64,000 nt of DNA from HXMU1420-2 sp017643305 (GCA_965217135.1 OZ244249.1:3658001-3722000); one strand, 5' to 3'; shown: positions 36,501 to 46,569, numbered from the stretch's first letter. Notes: generated by a model not told the origin, from the sequence alone. Translations and numbers: made by a program.

Positions 36501-39500
36501 TTACGTACCTGTTCCGGTCGAACGGCGGAAGTCGCTGAGCAAAGGTTTGCGCGTTTTGCTTACGGAACCAGCCTGCACCTGGGCGGCTAATGCCCGGATC
36601 GTGCCGTGTTCCAGGATATGACGCGCCTCCAGCCCCAGTCCGGCTTCGATCTGCCGTGCGGCGATCCGGAAGATGGTCAGGCTGTCTGCCCCGAGGGAAA
36701 AAATAGTTTCAGTCACCGAAACTTCCTGAACCCCCAAAACCTCCTGCCAGATGGCAGCAATCCTGCGTTCGGTTTCGCCTGCGGCCGGTTCCAAGTTGCG
36801 CAGCAAGCGGACCGGCGCGCTGTTTTCCAGATCGGGCAGTACCTTGCGGTCGAGCTTGCCATTTGCGGTTTGCGGCAGGTCGGACAGGACTACGAATGCT
36901 GACGGCACCATGTAATCCGGCAGTTCCGCTGCCAGCTGCGCCGACAGGCGGCCTTCGTCCATGGTTTCGTCCGGCGCGGCGACGACATAGGCCACCAGGC
37001 AATCCGTACCCGACGGGGCGGTTTTCAAAGCAACGGCGGCCTTTGCAACCGCAGCGTCCGCACGCAGGCGGGCTTCGATTTCGCCCAGTTCAATCCGGAA
37101 GCCGCGCAGTTTGACCTGCCCATCGCGACGGCCCAGGAGCGTGAGGCTGCCATCAGCGTTGCGAACTGCCAGATCGCCCGTGCGGTAGAGCCGTTGTATT
37201 TCCCCGGCGATCCGCACCTTACGGAAAGCCGCGGCGGTCAGGTCGGGGCGCTCGTGATACCCGATGGCCAGACCATCGCCACCGATATTCAGTTCCCCCA
37301 CCACGCCCGGCGCACAGAGCGCATCACGATCATCCAGAACATACATCTGGGTATTTGCAATCGGGTCACCGATGGTCACCGGGGCGCCATTTTGCACGTG
37401 GCTGACTGATGACCAGATCGTGGTTTCGGTCGGTCCGTACATGTTCCACAGTTCGCCGCCATCGCTGAGATATGTGGCCAGGTCACGGGGCAGAGGTTCA
37501 CCTCCCGCCAGCATTTTCAGGCCAGCGCGCGGTTTGAACCCGGCTTCCTGCAGCATGCCCCACAGGGTTGGCGTGGCCTGCATTACAGTAACGTCTGCTT
37601 TGGCCAGGCGGTCCACCAGGCCAAAAGCATTCACCACCTGATCTCGGGAGGCGATTTCGACCTGCCCGCCGACGACCAGAGGCAGAAACAATTCCAGCAC
37701 CGCGATATCGAAGCTGACCGTTGTGACCGACAGGATCTTGTCTTCTGCCGTGAACCCGGGCTTGTCCGCCATGGAGGTCAGGAAGTTTGATACCGCGCGA
37801 TGCGGGACGGCCACGCCTTTGGGTGCACCGGTGGAGCCGGAGGTGAAGATGACATAAGCCGCGCTGGCCGTGTCGCAGGCGTGCGGCTCCAGCTTGACGC
37901 TGTCGTCCAGATCAGCCGGGTCAATCGCGGCGATGTCGAGACCAGCCATCAGATCGGAATGTGTCGACACCGGTGAGATGACCGCGCGCGCACCCGCGAC
38001 CTGCAGCACGTTGCGCTGCCGGGCCAGGGGTTGCGCCTGATCCAGCGGCACATAGGTCATGCCCGCCCGCAAAACCGCCAGCAGGGAGACGACCATGGAA
38101 CGATTCCGCGGCATGGCCACGCCAATGCGGGACCCGGCCGGAACTGTCGCTTGCAAGTGACCCGCAAGCGCACCGCTGGCCTGCCACAGCTCAGCGTAGG
38201 TCGCCGTGCCTGCCGCATCTGTGACGGCTGGCGCATCCGGGGTTCGCTGCACGGTCTGTTCGACCAGCTGGTGCAGGCCCTTGTTTGACGGGTAAGCCGT
38301 AGGCGCGGGGTTGTACGCCTTGGCCAGCGCCCGCTGATCCGGATCGGACAGCAAAGGCAGCGCTGCGATTTCAATATCGGTGTTGGACGCAACCGCCTCC
38401 AGCACGGTTTGCAGGTGGCTCAGCCAGCACTGCACCGTACTTTCGTCGAAGAGATCACTGTTGAAATCAACCTCGGCCCGCAGACCGGAGCTAGTTTCGA
38501 CCATATTGAAGAAAAGGTCAAAATTCACTGCCGCCTTGGGGTTTGCGCGCAGGGTTGCCCGCGCCGCGCCCATAGGAATGGCGTCAGGCAGACGTTCCAG
38601 GTTGAACTGGATTTCGGTCAGAGGCAGGCGGGCGATTGTGCGGTCGATCTCCAGTTCACGCACAAGTGTGCCCAGCGTGGTTTCGCCGTGCTCGAACGCC
38701 TCGCCGATAGCCGCCGCAACGCGTGACAGATGTGCGCCAGCAGTGTCCGTGCCGTCAAACCCGGCTCGGATCGGCAGGAAATGCACCAGATGGCCAACGG
38801 TTTCCGGCACGTCCAGATTGGCCTGTCCACCGGTCGGCACACCTAGCACAACGTCCTGCGACCCGGACAGGCGGCCAATGGTGATCTGGAGCGCTGCGAA
38901 CAGGGTAGCAAACAGGGTGCAGCCGTACTTCGCACCAGATTTCCTGACGCGTTTCAAAAGTTCAGCAGAAAACTCCACCGAAGTGGTGCCACCGACGTAA
39001 GATTTCCGCGGTTTGCGTGGGCGATCCGTGGGGATCACGGGCAGTGCTGGTACATCCGCAAAGACACCGCGCCAATATGCTCGGGTTTCTTCCCGCATCT
39101 CCGGCGCATGCCGGGCGGCCAGTGCCGCAAAGGACGGCGCGGGGGCGATGTTGACCTCCCGCCCCGCGCTTTTGGCTGTGTAAATCTGGCCCAGTTCCTC
39201 GGCCAGGATATTGTAGGACCAGCCATCACAGACGATGTGATGCGTGGTGATCACCAGCACGTGCTTTTCCGCCTGCATCCTGATCAGCTGGCACCGCAAC
39301 GGCAAGCCCGCGCCAAGACTGACGGGGGTGTTGGCATCCTTCTGGAGAATCTCTGCCAGTGCCGCTTCCGCATCATCGCCGTCGGTCAGGTCATGGACAG
39401 TCAAGTCCACGTTTTGGGGCGGCTGGACCTCGAATGTTGAGCCATCGGGGGCGAATTTCAAACGCAGCGCATCGTGCCGCTCGACCAGGTGTTCAATTGA

Positions 39501-42500
39501 CGCGGTCAGCGCGGCCTGATCCAGCGGGCCGTCAATGGTTAGCGATACGCTTTCATTGAAGCTGGCGGCGGGTACGTCGCCCAGTTGGTTTGTCATCCAG
39601 ATCTCGCGCTGGCTTTCGGTCAGCGGGATTGGGCCACTGGGTACGGACTGGCAGGCCGGTTTACCCACCAAAACGCCCTCTTGCGGGGCAAGGATGCCAA
39701 CCGACTGCAATTCATCCAGCGCGGTTTCAAACGCGGTGAAGATAAAGTCACAATCAGCCTGCGTGTGTTCGGTGGTCAGGAAGCCACAGAAACCATCCAG
39801 TGTATGCACCCCCTGCAACCGCATAAGCGCATGCAACAAAGTTGCACGGGGATCGTGCTGGCTGACATTGATGACGAACCAACTGGAATAATTGGTGACC
39901 AGGTTCGGCAAACCACGCGCGTTGAGGGCGGCGTTCATCCGCCCTGCCAGGGCAGCGGCCATGTAGGCCGCGCCGGTCCACAGCGCTTCGCCTTCGGCTT
40001 CCAAATGGTCCAGTACAGCATCCATCGCGGCCACCACTAGCGGGTGTCGTACGAACGTGCCTGCAAAGAAGGTTGGCGCGGTCTGAGGGCTGCTGTCATC
40101 ACCAAAGCGCCAGTCGCCGCCATCCAGCGCATCCATGAACCGAGCGGTCCCGGCCAGCACGCCGACGGGCATGCCACCGCCGACAACCTTGCCATATGTG
40201 GCCAGATCGGGCTGGATGTCCCACACGCCCTGCATGCCACGCATATGGGTGCGGAACCCGGTAACGACTTCATCCATCACAAAGGCCGCACCGCCCTGCC
40301 CTGCGATGTCGCGCATGGTGCGGACGAACTCCACTGGCCGAATATCGGGATGGCGGCTCTGCACCGGTTCCACGATCACGGCGGCAATGTCGTCGATGTT
40401 GTCACGGACCCAGTCCAGCGACGCATCCGCGCCGTACTCCAGCACAACCATATTGGCGACCGCATCGCGCGGGATGCCCGGTGCGATGGGCAGGGCCCCC
40501 GGCGTGCCGCGCGATTTACCTTTGACCAGCACCTCGTCGAACTGGCCGTGGTAGTCGTTGTTAAACACCACGACGGTCTGGCGGCCCGTGACCGTACGCG
40601 CCACACGCATCGCCGCCATCACGGCTTCAGACCCAGTGTTGCAGAAAGTCACCCTTTCATGCCCCACGAGCCGGGCAAATTTGGCGGCCACCGGTCCTGC
40701 CAGATCAGCCTGCGGACCAATGGCATAGCCGCGATCGAGCTGTGCGCGCACGGCGTCGGCGACAAAGTCGGGGGAGTGGCCAAACGCGGTCTGGCCGAAC
40801 CCGTTGACCAGGTCGACGAACCGGTTGCGATCCACATCTTCGATATACGCGCCCTTGGATTTTTCGGCGACGATGGGGAAAGTCAGGTCTTTCCATTCAT
40901 CACGGTATCCGGCGACGCTGCGCGGGTCGGCGTGGTGCTGGCGGTTGTCCTGCGTATGCGCCTTGGACCCAGCAAACCGTTCGGAGTAACGCTGCACCAG
41001 GTCTTGCACAAAATGAAGCTGCCTATCTGTAAGGTTGCTCTGTGCCAATACGGGTGCGCGCCCGAACTTGAACGGCTGCGGTTTGTCTTCGCTCGCGAGG
41101 GCTTTTTCGGCCTCTGGTTTTTGCGTGGCCACCGGCTTGGACATCTGCTCAGCAATCGGCGCCGCGGCAGGGGCTGGCCCTGGTGCGGGAGCCGAAACCT
41201 GGGTCCCACCCACTGCGCGCAATTGTTCAGAAAACACTGCCTGCATGGTCTGCATCTGCGCTTGCAGTACGGATGCTATCATATTGCCATCGGCTGCCAC
41301 GACAGGCGCCATCACCTCTGCAGTGGGCGGTTCCGCGGTCGTGGCAGCGACTGGCGCGGCCAGCGGTGCCGGAGCAGACTTGGGTGCCGCGACAGGTTCG
41401 GGATCAGCGGGCAGCACGTCATCCAGATGTGCGGCCAAAGCCGACAAAGACGGATAATCCGACAGCAACGCCCGAAACGAAAGGGACACGCCATACTTAT
41501 TCAGCAGAGCCTGCGCCGCTTGCCCCATGAACAGGCTGTCAAAGCCCAGCTCCAGGAACGACGCGTCCGCATCTGCCGCCGTCAGCTCCTCACCAGACAA
41601 GTCGGCGAACATGCGGGCGAGGTCTTCGGTCAGAAGGTCTTGGCGGCTATGGCTGGAATGCTGTTCACTCATATCGGTCACTGTCCTGATCGTCGAGGTT
41701 TGCGGCGCGGAAATTTGCGGGATTTGCGGTGGGACCGAAGGCGCAACCTGCGTCACAACCGGTGTCGGGGCTTCGATCCAATGGCGTTTGCGGATGAAAT
41801 GTGTGCCGGGCAGCGCCAGTTTGTTGCTGCCGGGATTAGTAACGGTCCAGTCAACCGCGACACCAGCGCACCACAGCTGGCCCAGTGCGGTTGCCATGGT
41901 CACACTGTCTGTCATGGTCCGCGCATGATCTGGCAGGGATTGGGCCAGACCGGCATAAGCATCGCGCGGCAGGGTCTGTGCGGCGAAGGTACAAAGAATA
42001 TTTCCCGCGCCGACCTCCAGCAGCACAGGGGCCTGCGTGCCGAGATTGGACAGAGCATCCGCAAACCGGACCGGCGCGCACATCTGGGCCGACCAGTAGG
42101 CGGGCGATATCATATCTTCGCTGTTTGGACCGGCATAGGTGGAAATGATGTCCAGGTTCGGTGCAGAGAAGGGAATGCTTTGCAGGAAGCTTTCCAACTC
42201 TGCCGCCGCAGGGGCCATCATTCGGGAATGAAAGGCATGGGAGGTATGCAGTTTGCGGGCTGTCAGGCCCTTGGCTGACAACCGTTGTGCCACCGCTTCA
42301 ATGGCATCATGCGGCCCGGCCAGCACCTGCAGCTTGGGTGCGTTGCAGGCGGCCAGTTCCACGTTATCTTTAAGGAACGGCTCCACGGCATCCCGTGTGG
42401 CGCGGACTGATAACATCGCGCCGGACTGCATCTGCTGCATCAAAGCCCCGCGCATCGCAGCGAGAGCGACAGCATGTTCGAAGGACAGCACCCCGGCAAA

Positions 42501-45500
42501 GGCAGCCACGGCAATTTCGCCGATGGAGTGGCCGACCAGCTTGGCGGGCTCAACGCCGCGATGCCGCCAGAGCTGTGCACCGGCGAATTGGGTCAGGAAC
42601 AGCGCGGGCTGGGCGAGCCGGGTCTGGGTCAGGCGCGCCCGCATGTCGTCGGTTGCGGTGTCTTCGGTGAGAAGCGGGCGCAGTTCTTCGCTGAGGTCGA
42701 CATCCAGCAGCGCCAGCCCTTTGTCGATCCATTCCGCATAAACTGGTTCATCGCGGTAGAGCCCGCTGCCCATGCCCGGATATTGCCCACCCTGCCCAGG
42801 AAACATGAACACGATCTCAGGCTTGTCCCTGGCCGCATGTTTTTGTGCGGGTTGCAGACGCAACCGGGACACCGCGTCTTCGATGGTTTCAGCAGCAACA
42901 GCCATCCGGAAAGGGTGTTCCGCCCTCCCGGATTGCAGCGTATGGGCCACATCTGGCAGATGTTGGTCTGACAACGCCTCGGCCAGTTCTGCTGCCATTT
43001 CTGTCAACGCCTCGGGCGATTTGGCGGAGATCGGTAGCACTTGTGGACCCTGTCCTGTCAGGGCGTGGTCCAGTGCGGGCGCTTCTTCCAACACGATATG
43101 CACATTGGTGCCGCCAATACCGAAGCCGCTGACCCCGGCGCGGCGCGGGCCTTCAGCGGTCCAATCTTGCCGGCCGGTCGGCACAAAGAATGGCCCAGCC
43201 TCGAAATCAATCCCCGGGTTCGGCGTTTGATAATGGGCAACCGGGGGAATGACCTGTTCGCGCATCATACGGACGGTTTTGATGATACTGACCACGCCTG
43301 CCCCAGCATCGAGATGCCCGATATTGCCTTTGACCGAGCCCAGCGCGCAGCGACCATCCGGGCCAAAAGCCTGATTTAGAGCCCTAATTTCAATGGGATC
43401 CCCAAGAGGCGTGGCGGTACCGTGGCACTCCAGATAGCTCACCGTTTCCGGTGAAATGCCTGCGTCGGCATGGGCGGTGCGAATGGCATCTGCCTGTCCG
43501 GTGACTGATGGCGCAGTGAAGGAAATCTTATCTGATCCATCGTTATTAAGGCCAATACCGCGAATAACTGCTTCGATCCGGTCGCCATCCTGCTGCGCCT
43601 GCGCGAGGGGTTTGAGGACCAGCACACCAGCTCCGTGACCGAACACGGTGCCCTGTGCCTGCGCATCGAACGGGCGGCACAGCCCGTCAGGAGAAGACAT
43701 ACCGCCTTCCTGTGTCATATACCCGCGCTTTTGCGGGAAAGTGATCGACACGCCACCCACCAGCGCGACTTCGCACTGCCCCGCGCGCAGCGCCGTCACG
43801 GCCTGTGCAATTGCGGTCAGGGAGGTCGAACAGGCTGTGTTCACCGACAGCGCCGGGCCTTTCAGGTTCAGCTTGTAGGCCACCCGGGTTGCCAGCGTGT
43901 CGACAATGTTCCCGGTCATAGTGGAGTAGTTGCCGATCTGGAAGCCAGAGGTGAAATCTTCAGTCTGGGCACGGTCACCCAGCACGTTGTGCAGCATGTA
44001 GGTGCTGACGGATGAACCGGCATAGACGCCAATATTCTGGGTTCGACCGGCCGCGTTCAGACCGGCATGCTCCAGTGCCTGAACGCAGATCTCCAGGAAT
44101 ACACGGGCCTGCGGGTCCATGCGCTCTGCTTCACTGGGCAGGATGTTGAAGAACTTCGCATCGAAATCCTCCACCCCATCCAGGACAGAGCGGGCGGGCA
44201 CATAATTGGGATCAGCCCGCGTTTCGGAGGAAACGGCATCTTCCAAGTCTTCTGGGTCAAACCGCTGGATCAGATTTCGGCCTTCGCAAATGGCGTCCCA
44301 GAACGCATCGAGATCAGGCGCACCCGGTACCCGTGCGGCCAGACCAATGATCGCAATGGCGTCGTCGGCAAAGTCCTCGGTTGGCGCAGCGACCTCTTGA
44401 ACCTTCGGTGTTTCGGCCACAGCGCCGCGTGCGGCCAGTTCTTCGGCCAGCGCACCCAGTTGGGGCTTTTCAAACAGCAATGTCAGTTCGAAATCCAGAT
44501 TCAGCGCGGCCTTGATCCGCGCGTGGGCATCAAACAGACGCAAGGATGTGCCACCAGCGGTAAAAAATGTGGTGTCATCACTGATTGGGCCGCAGCGGAG
44601 CATGTCCTGCCAGACCCCCGCGATGACATCACGGACCGATGTTTGGGTGTCGCCAGCAGCGAGTTGCGGAGAATGCACCTCGAGCGGAGCGAGTTCCAAT
44701 TCAGCCCGGCAGGCCCTGCGATCAGGTTTGCCCATGGTCGTCACGGGGATGTCAGCACGCAGCAAAACGGCCTTTGGCAGCATTTCCTGATGCAATTGCT
44801 TGCGCGCTTCGGCACATAAAGCCGCCTTGAACGCGGTTTCGTCCAAGGGCAGCCCATGTTCGGGCTGGATGACTGCGCCAATCCGAAAGTCTCCTTCGGC
44901 GGCTTCGAATACTTCAACTACGGCATTTTTAACGCCTGCACAGGACCGCATCACATGTTCGATCCCGTCCAGTTCCACCCGGCGGCCGCCCAGTTTGATC
45001 TGCCGGTCAGCACGTCCGCCAAATTCGAACACCCCATCTGGGCGCCGCATGGCCAGATCGCCGGTCAGGTAAACCGTGCCCGAATGCTTCGGACGCGGGT
45101 CTTCGATAAAGGTTTCGGCGGTACGTTCGGACAGACCGTAATACCCCAGCGCAACACCTTCGCCGCCAATGACCAGTTGACCCCATTCGCCATCAGCCAA
45201 GTGTTCCAGGTTTTCGTCCACGACAAACGCATGTTCGTGGGCCATGGGCCGCCCAATGGGCACCGGCCCGCCTGTCAGCATGTTGTCAGTAACCTCCTGC
45301 ACCAGCGAAATGCAGGTCGTTTCAGACAGCCCATAGATGTTGACGTAGCGCAGGTCCGGGCATGCGGTTTTCAGGCGGCGTATGTGGTCGGGGGACTGCA
45401 CATCGCCCCCTGCCATCGTCAGGCGGACATGTGTGAAGGCATCTGCGTGATAGTCGATCAGTAAATTCTGTCTCCCCACATACTGGCTGGTCACGGTGAC

Positions 45501-46259
45501 GCCGTGGGTGGTGATGGTGTCGGCAACCTGATCCAATTCGGGTTTGGCGGTATCAACGATGGCAAGGGCCGCACCATTTAGGAAGGCCAGCCAAACCTCG
45601 ATAAGCCCGCCGTCACAGGCGAGGCTGGACGCGTGCAAAACGCGGTCGGTAGCAAAAATGCCGATTTCATCCTGATCCAGACCGAAGGACGCCAACCCGC
45701 GGTTTGGTAACACCACCCCTTTGGGTCGCCCCGTCGTGCCCGAGGTGAAGACCATGCAGACAGGGTCCGGCCCATCGGTCTGCGGAAATTCTATCTGCTG
45801 TTCTGGAGTGTTTTCGGCGAGGACAGTGGCGATGGAAAGGCAGGAAACCCCAGCTGGCAACAAGGTGGCTTCTTCGGTGCTCAGATCGCCATTGGACAGG
45901 ATGGCAGCAAACGGCACCTGCCCAACCATCTGTCTTAGTTGCACGTCAGACGCATAGCTGCGGTCCAACGGAACAAAGGCCGCGCCAACACGCAGAATAC
46001 CCAGCATTGAGATCAGCGCATCAACCGAACGGGTGGACCAGATGCCAACGAAATCCCCGGCTGTCACACCCTGTGCCCACAGACGCGTGGCGATACGATC
46101 GGCACGTTGCATCATATCGGCATAGGTCAACATCCCGGCACGCGTGAGGATCGCTGGGGCATCCGGGCGATCGCTGGCGTTTTCCACTACATAGGAAATC
46201 AGCGATCTGTCTGCATCGTAGCGGGTCTTGCGGGGGGGCCTGTGATCCTGCGTGTTCAT
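36501..46259 (-). CDS. hybrid NRPS/PKS with integral aminotransferase (A-T-KS-AT-T-AMT-C-A-T)
   Basis: One open frame of 3252 residues. Domains in order: adenylation 1 (about 20-515; FTSGTTGRPKGV, YGLSETT, YLTGDLAMR, MGKPDRR); carrier 1 (GGTSLRL, about 572); ketosynthase (636-1065; NTACSTSLTA with Cys near 809, ECHGTATPLGDP, KGNIGHLDAG); acyltransferase (1150-1460; GHSIGE and HAFHS, the malonyl type); carrier 2 (LGFDSLFMG, about 1573); Pro/Ala linker; class III aminotransferase (1756-2175; NTGSEAVMAAMR, MDEVVTGFR, Lys in YGKVVGGG); condensation (2210-2640; HHIVCDGWS); adenylation 2 (2657-3135; FTSGSTGAPKGV, NGKLDR); carrier 3 (LGADSLTIF, about 3189). No ketoreductase, thioesterase or reductase follows. 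Expected chemistry: load one monomer, extend with malonate, convert the beta-keto to a beta-amine, join a second amino acid (glycine-like code). GAGG lies 7 bases before the ATG. Confidence 0.93.
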   Translation of the reverse strand: MNTQDHRPPRKTRYDADRSLISYVVENASDRPDAPAILTRAGMLTYADMMQRADRIATRLWAQGVTAGDFVGIWSTRSVDALISMLGILRVGAAFVPLDRSYASDVQLRQMVGQVPFAAILSNGDLSTEEATLLPAGVSCLSIATVLAENTPEQQIEFPQTDGPDPVCMVFTSGTTGRPKGVVLPNRGLASFGLDQDEIGIFATDRVLHASSLACDGGLIEVWLAFLNGAALAIVDTAKPELDQVADTITTHGVTVTSQYVGRQNLLIDYHADAFTHVRLTMAGGDVQSPDHIRRLKTACPDLRYVNIYGLSETTCISLVQEVTDNMLTGGPVPIGRPMAHEHAFVVDENLEHLADGEWGQLVIGGEGVALGYYGLSERTAETFIEDPRPKHSGTVYLTGDLAMRRPDGVFEFGGRADRQIKLGGRRVELDGIEHVMRSCAGVKNAVVEVFEAAEGDFRIGAVIQPEHGLPLDETAFKAALCAEARKQLHQEMLPKAVLLRADIPVTTMGKPDRRACRAELELAPLEVHSPQLAAGDTQTSVRDVIAGVWQDMLRCGPISDDTTFFTAGGTSLRLFDAHARIKAALNLDFELTLLFEKPQLGALAEELAARGAVAETPKVQEVAAPTEDFADDAIAIIGLAARVPGAPDLDAFWDAICEGRNLIQRFDPEDLEDAVSSETRADPNYVPARSVLDGVEDFDAKFFNILPSEAERMDPQARVFLEICVQALEHAGLNAAGRTQNIGVYAGSSVSTYMLHNVLGDRAQTEDFTSGFQIGNYSTMTGNIVDTLATRVAYKLNLKGPALSVNTACSTSLTAIAQAVTALRAGQCEVALVGGVSITFPQKRGYMTQEGGMSSPDGLCRPFDAQAQGTVFGHGAGVLVLKPLAQAQQDGDRIEAVIRGIGLNNDGSDKISFTAPSVTGQADAIRTAHADAGISPETVSYLECHGTATPLGDPIEIRALNQAFGPDGRCALGSVKGNIGHLDAGAGVVSIIKTVRMMREQVIPPVAHYQTPNPGIDFEAGPFFVPTGRQDWTAEGPRRAGVSGFGIGGTNVHIVLEEAPALDHALTGQGPQVLPISAKSPEALTEMAAELAEALSDQHLPDVAHTLQSGRAEHPFRMAVAAETIEDAVSRLRLQPAQKHAARDKPEIVFMFPGQGGQYPGMGSGLYRDEPVYAEWIDKGLALLDVDLSEELRPLLTEDTATDDMRARLTQTRLAQPALFLTQFAGAQLWRHRGVEPAKLVGHSIGEIAVAAFAGVLSFEHAVALAAMRGALMQQMQSGAMLSVRATRDAVEPFLKDNVELAACNAPKLQVLAGPHDAIEAVAQRLSAKGLTARKLHTSHAFHSRMMAPAAAELESFLQSIPFSAPNLDIISTYAGPNSEDMISPAYWSAQMCAPVRFADALSNLGTQAPVLLEVGAGNILCTFAAQTLPRDAYAGLAQSLPDHARTMTDSVTMATALGQLWCAGVAVDWTVTNPGSNKLALPGTHFIRKRHWIEAPTPVVTQVAPSVPPQIPQISAPQTSTIRTVTDMSEQHSSHSRQDLLTEDLARMFADLSGEELTAADADASFLELGFDSLFMGQAAQALLNKYGVSLSFRALLSDYPSLSALAAHLDDVLPADPEPVAAPKSAPAPLAAPVAATTAEPPTAEVMAPVVAADGNMIASVLQAQMQTMQAVFSEQLRAVGGTQVSAPAPGPAPAAAPIAEQMSKPVATQKPEAEKALASEDKPQPFKFGRAPVLAQSNLTDRQLHFVQDLVQRYSERFAGSKAHTQDNRQHHADPRSVAGYRDEWKDLTFPIVAEKSKGAYIEDVDRNRFVDLVNGFGQTAFGHSPDFVADAVRAQLDRGYAIGPQADLAGPVAAKFARLVGHERVTFCNTGSEAVMAAMRVARTVTGRQTVVVFNNDYHGQFDEVLVKGKSRGTPGALPIAPGIPRDAVANMVVLEYGADASLDWVRDNIDDIAAVIVEPVQSRHPDIRPVEFVRTMRDIAGQGGAAFVMDEVVTGFRTHMRGMQGVWDIQPDLATYGKVVGGGMPVGVLAGTARFMDALDGGDWRFGDDSSPQTAPTFFAGTFVRHPLVVAAMDAVLDHLEAEGEALWTGAAYMAAALAGRMNAALNARGLPNLVTNYSSWFVINVSQHDPRATLLHALMRLQGVHTLDGFCGFLTTEHTQADCDFIFTAFETALDELQSVGILAPQEGVLVGKPACQSVPSGPIPLTESQREIWMTNQLGDVPAASFNESVSLTIDGPLDQAALTASIEHLVERHDALRLKFAPDGSTFEVQPPQNVDLTVHDLTDGDDAEAALAEILQKDANTPVSLGAGLPLRCQLIRMQAEKHVLVITTHHIVCDGWSYNILAEELGQIYTAKSAGREVNIAPAPSFAALAARHAPEMREETRAYWRGVFADVPALPVIPTDRPRKPRKSYVGGTTSVEFSAELLKRVRKSGAKYGCTLFATLFAALQITIGRLSGSQDVVLGVPTGGQANLDVPETVGHLVHFLPIRAGFDGTDTAGAHLSRVAAAIGEAFEHGETTLGTLVRELEIDRTIARLPLTEIQFNLERLPDAIPMGAARATLRANPKAAVNFDLFFNMVETSSGLRAEVDFNSDLFDESTVQCWLSHLQTVLEAVASNTDIEIAALPLLSDPDQRALAKAYNPAPTAYPSNKGLHQLVEQTVQRTPDAPAVTDAAGTATYAELWQASGALAGHLQATVPAGSRIGVAMPRNRSMVVSLLAVLRAGMTYVPLDQAQPLARQRNVLQVAGARAVISPVSTHSDLMAGLDIAAIDPADLDDSVKLEPHACDTASAAYVIFTSGSTGAPKGVAVPHRAVSNFLTSMADKPGFTAEDKILSVTTVSFDIAVLELFLPLVVGGQVEIASRDQVVNAFGLVDRLAKADVTVMQATPTLWGMLQEAGFKPRAGLKMLAGGEPLPRDLATYLSDGGELWNMYGPTETTIWSSVSHVQNGAPVTIGDPIANTQMYVLDDRDALCAPGVVGELNIGGDGLAIGYHERPDLTAAAFRKVRIAGEIQRLYRTGDLAVRNADGSLTLLGRRDGQVKLRGFRIELGEIEARLRADAAVAKAAVALKTAPSGTDCLVAYVVAAPDETMDEGRLSAQLAAELPDYMVPSAFVVLSDLPQTANGKLDRKVLPDLENSAPVRLLRNLEPAAGETERRIAAIWQEVLGVQEVSVTETIFSLGADSLTIFRIAARQIEAGLGLEARHILEHGTIRALAAQVQAGSVSKTRKPLLSDFRRSTGTGT

Positions 46260-46569
46260 CCTGAAACCTCTGTCCGGTCACGGCCTCGTTATCCCCAGTT
46301 GAATGTCGCCTCCCCGAAACATTCGACCGGCTGCGCCGGAGTGGCGCAGGGGTTGAAATCTTGCAAACCAATTTGGGGTATTTGGCTCGACCAAGGTCAG
46401 CCTCGAGCCGCGTCCGAGCAGGGTGGGACCATCCAGAATGCCGCAAAACATCTCTTAACATTCTGTAATTGCTTCTATTTTCTAAAATGGAAACACTGCG
46501 TTTCGAGGTCAGGCATTGTTGTCTGCAGGAGAACGCAGTGGACCGATTGTGTTCAATTGTTTCCGGATT
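46260..46569. promoter_or_regulatory. 310-bp leader region of the megasynthase gene with a hairpin
   Basis: No gene is seen here. It must hold the promoter of the NRPS/PKS gene. A perfect 7-bp inverted repeat (CTGCGCC, loop GGAGT, GGCGCAG; 46331-46349) lies about 72 bases upstream of the start codon. It could be a regulator site or a leader hairpin. The part nearer 46440-46520 is more AT-rich than the surroundings, with runs of A and T. I could not assign a confident -35/-10 pair. Confidence 0.45.

Noticed and set aside
40044..42278. 744-codon open frame on the plus strand inside the megasynthase gene
   Set aside because: It is antisense to intact AMT, carrier and AT domains. Its sequence is His/Gly/Arg-rich and matches no family; high GC keeps antisense frames open.
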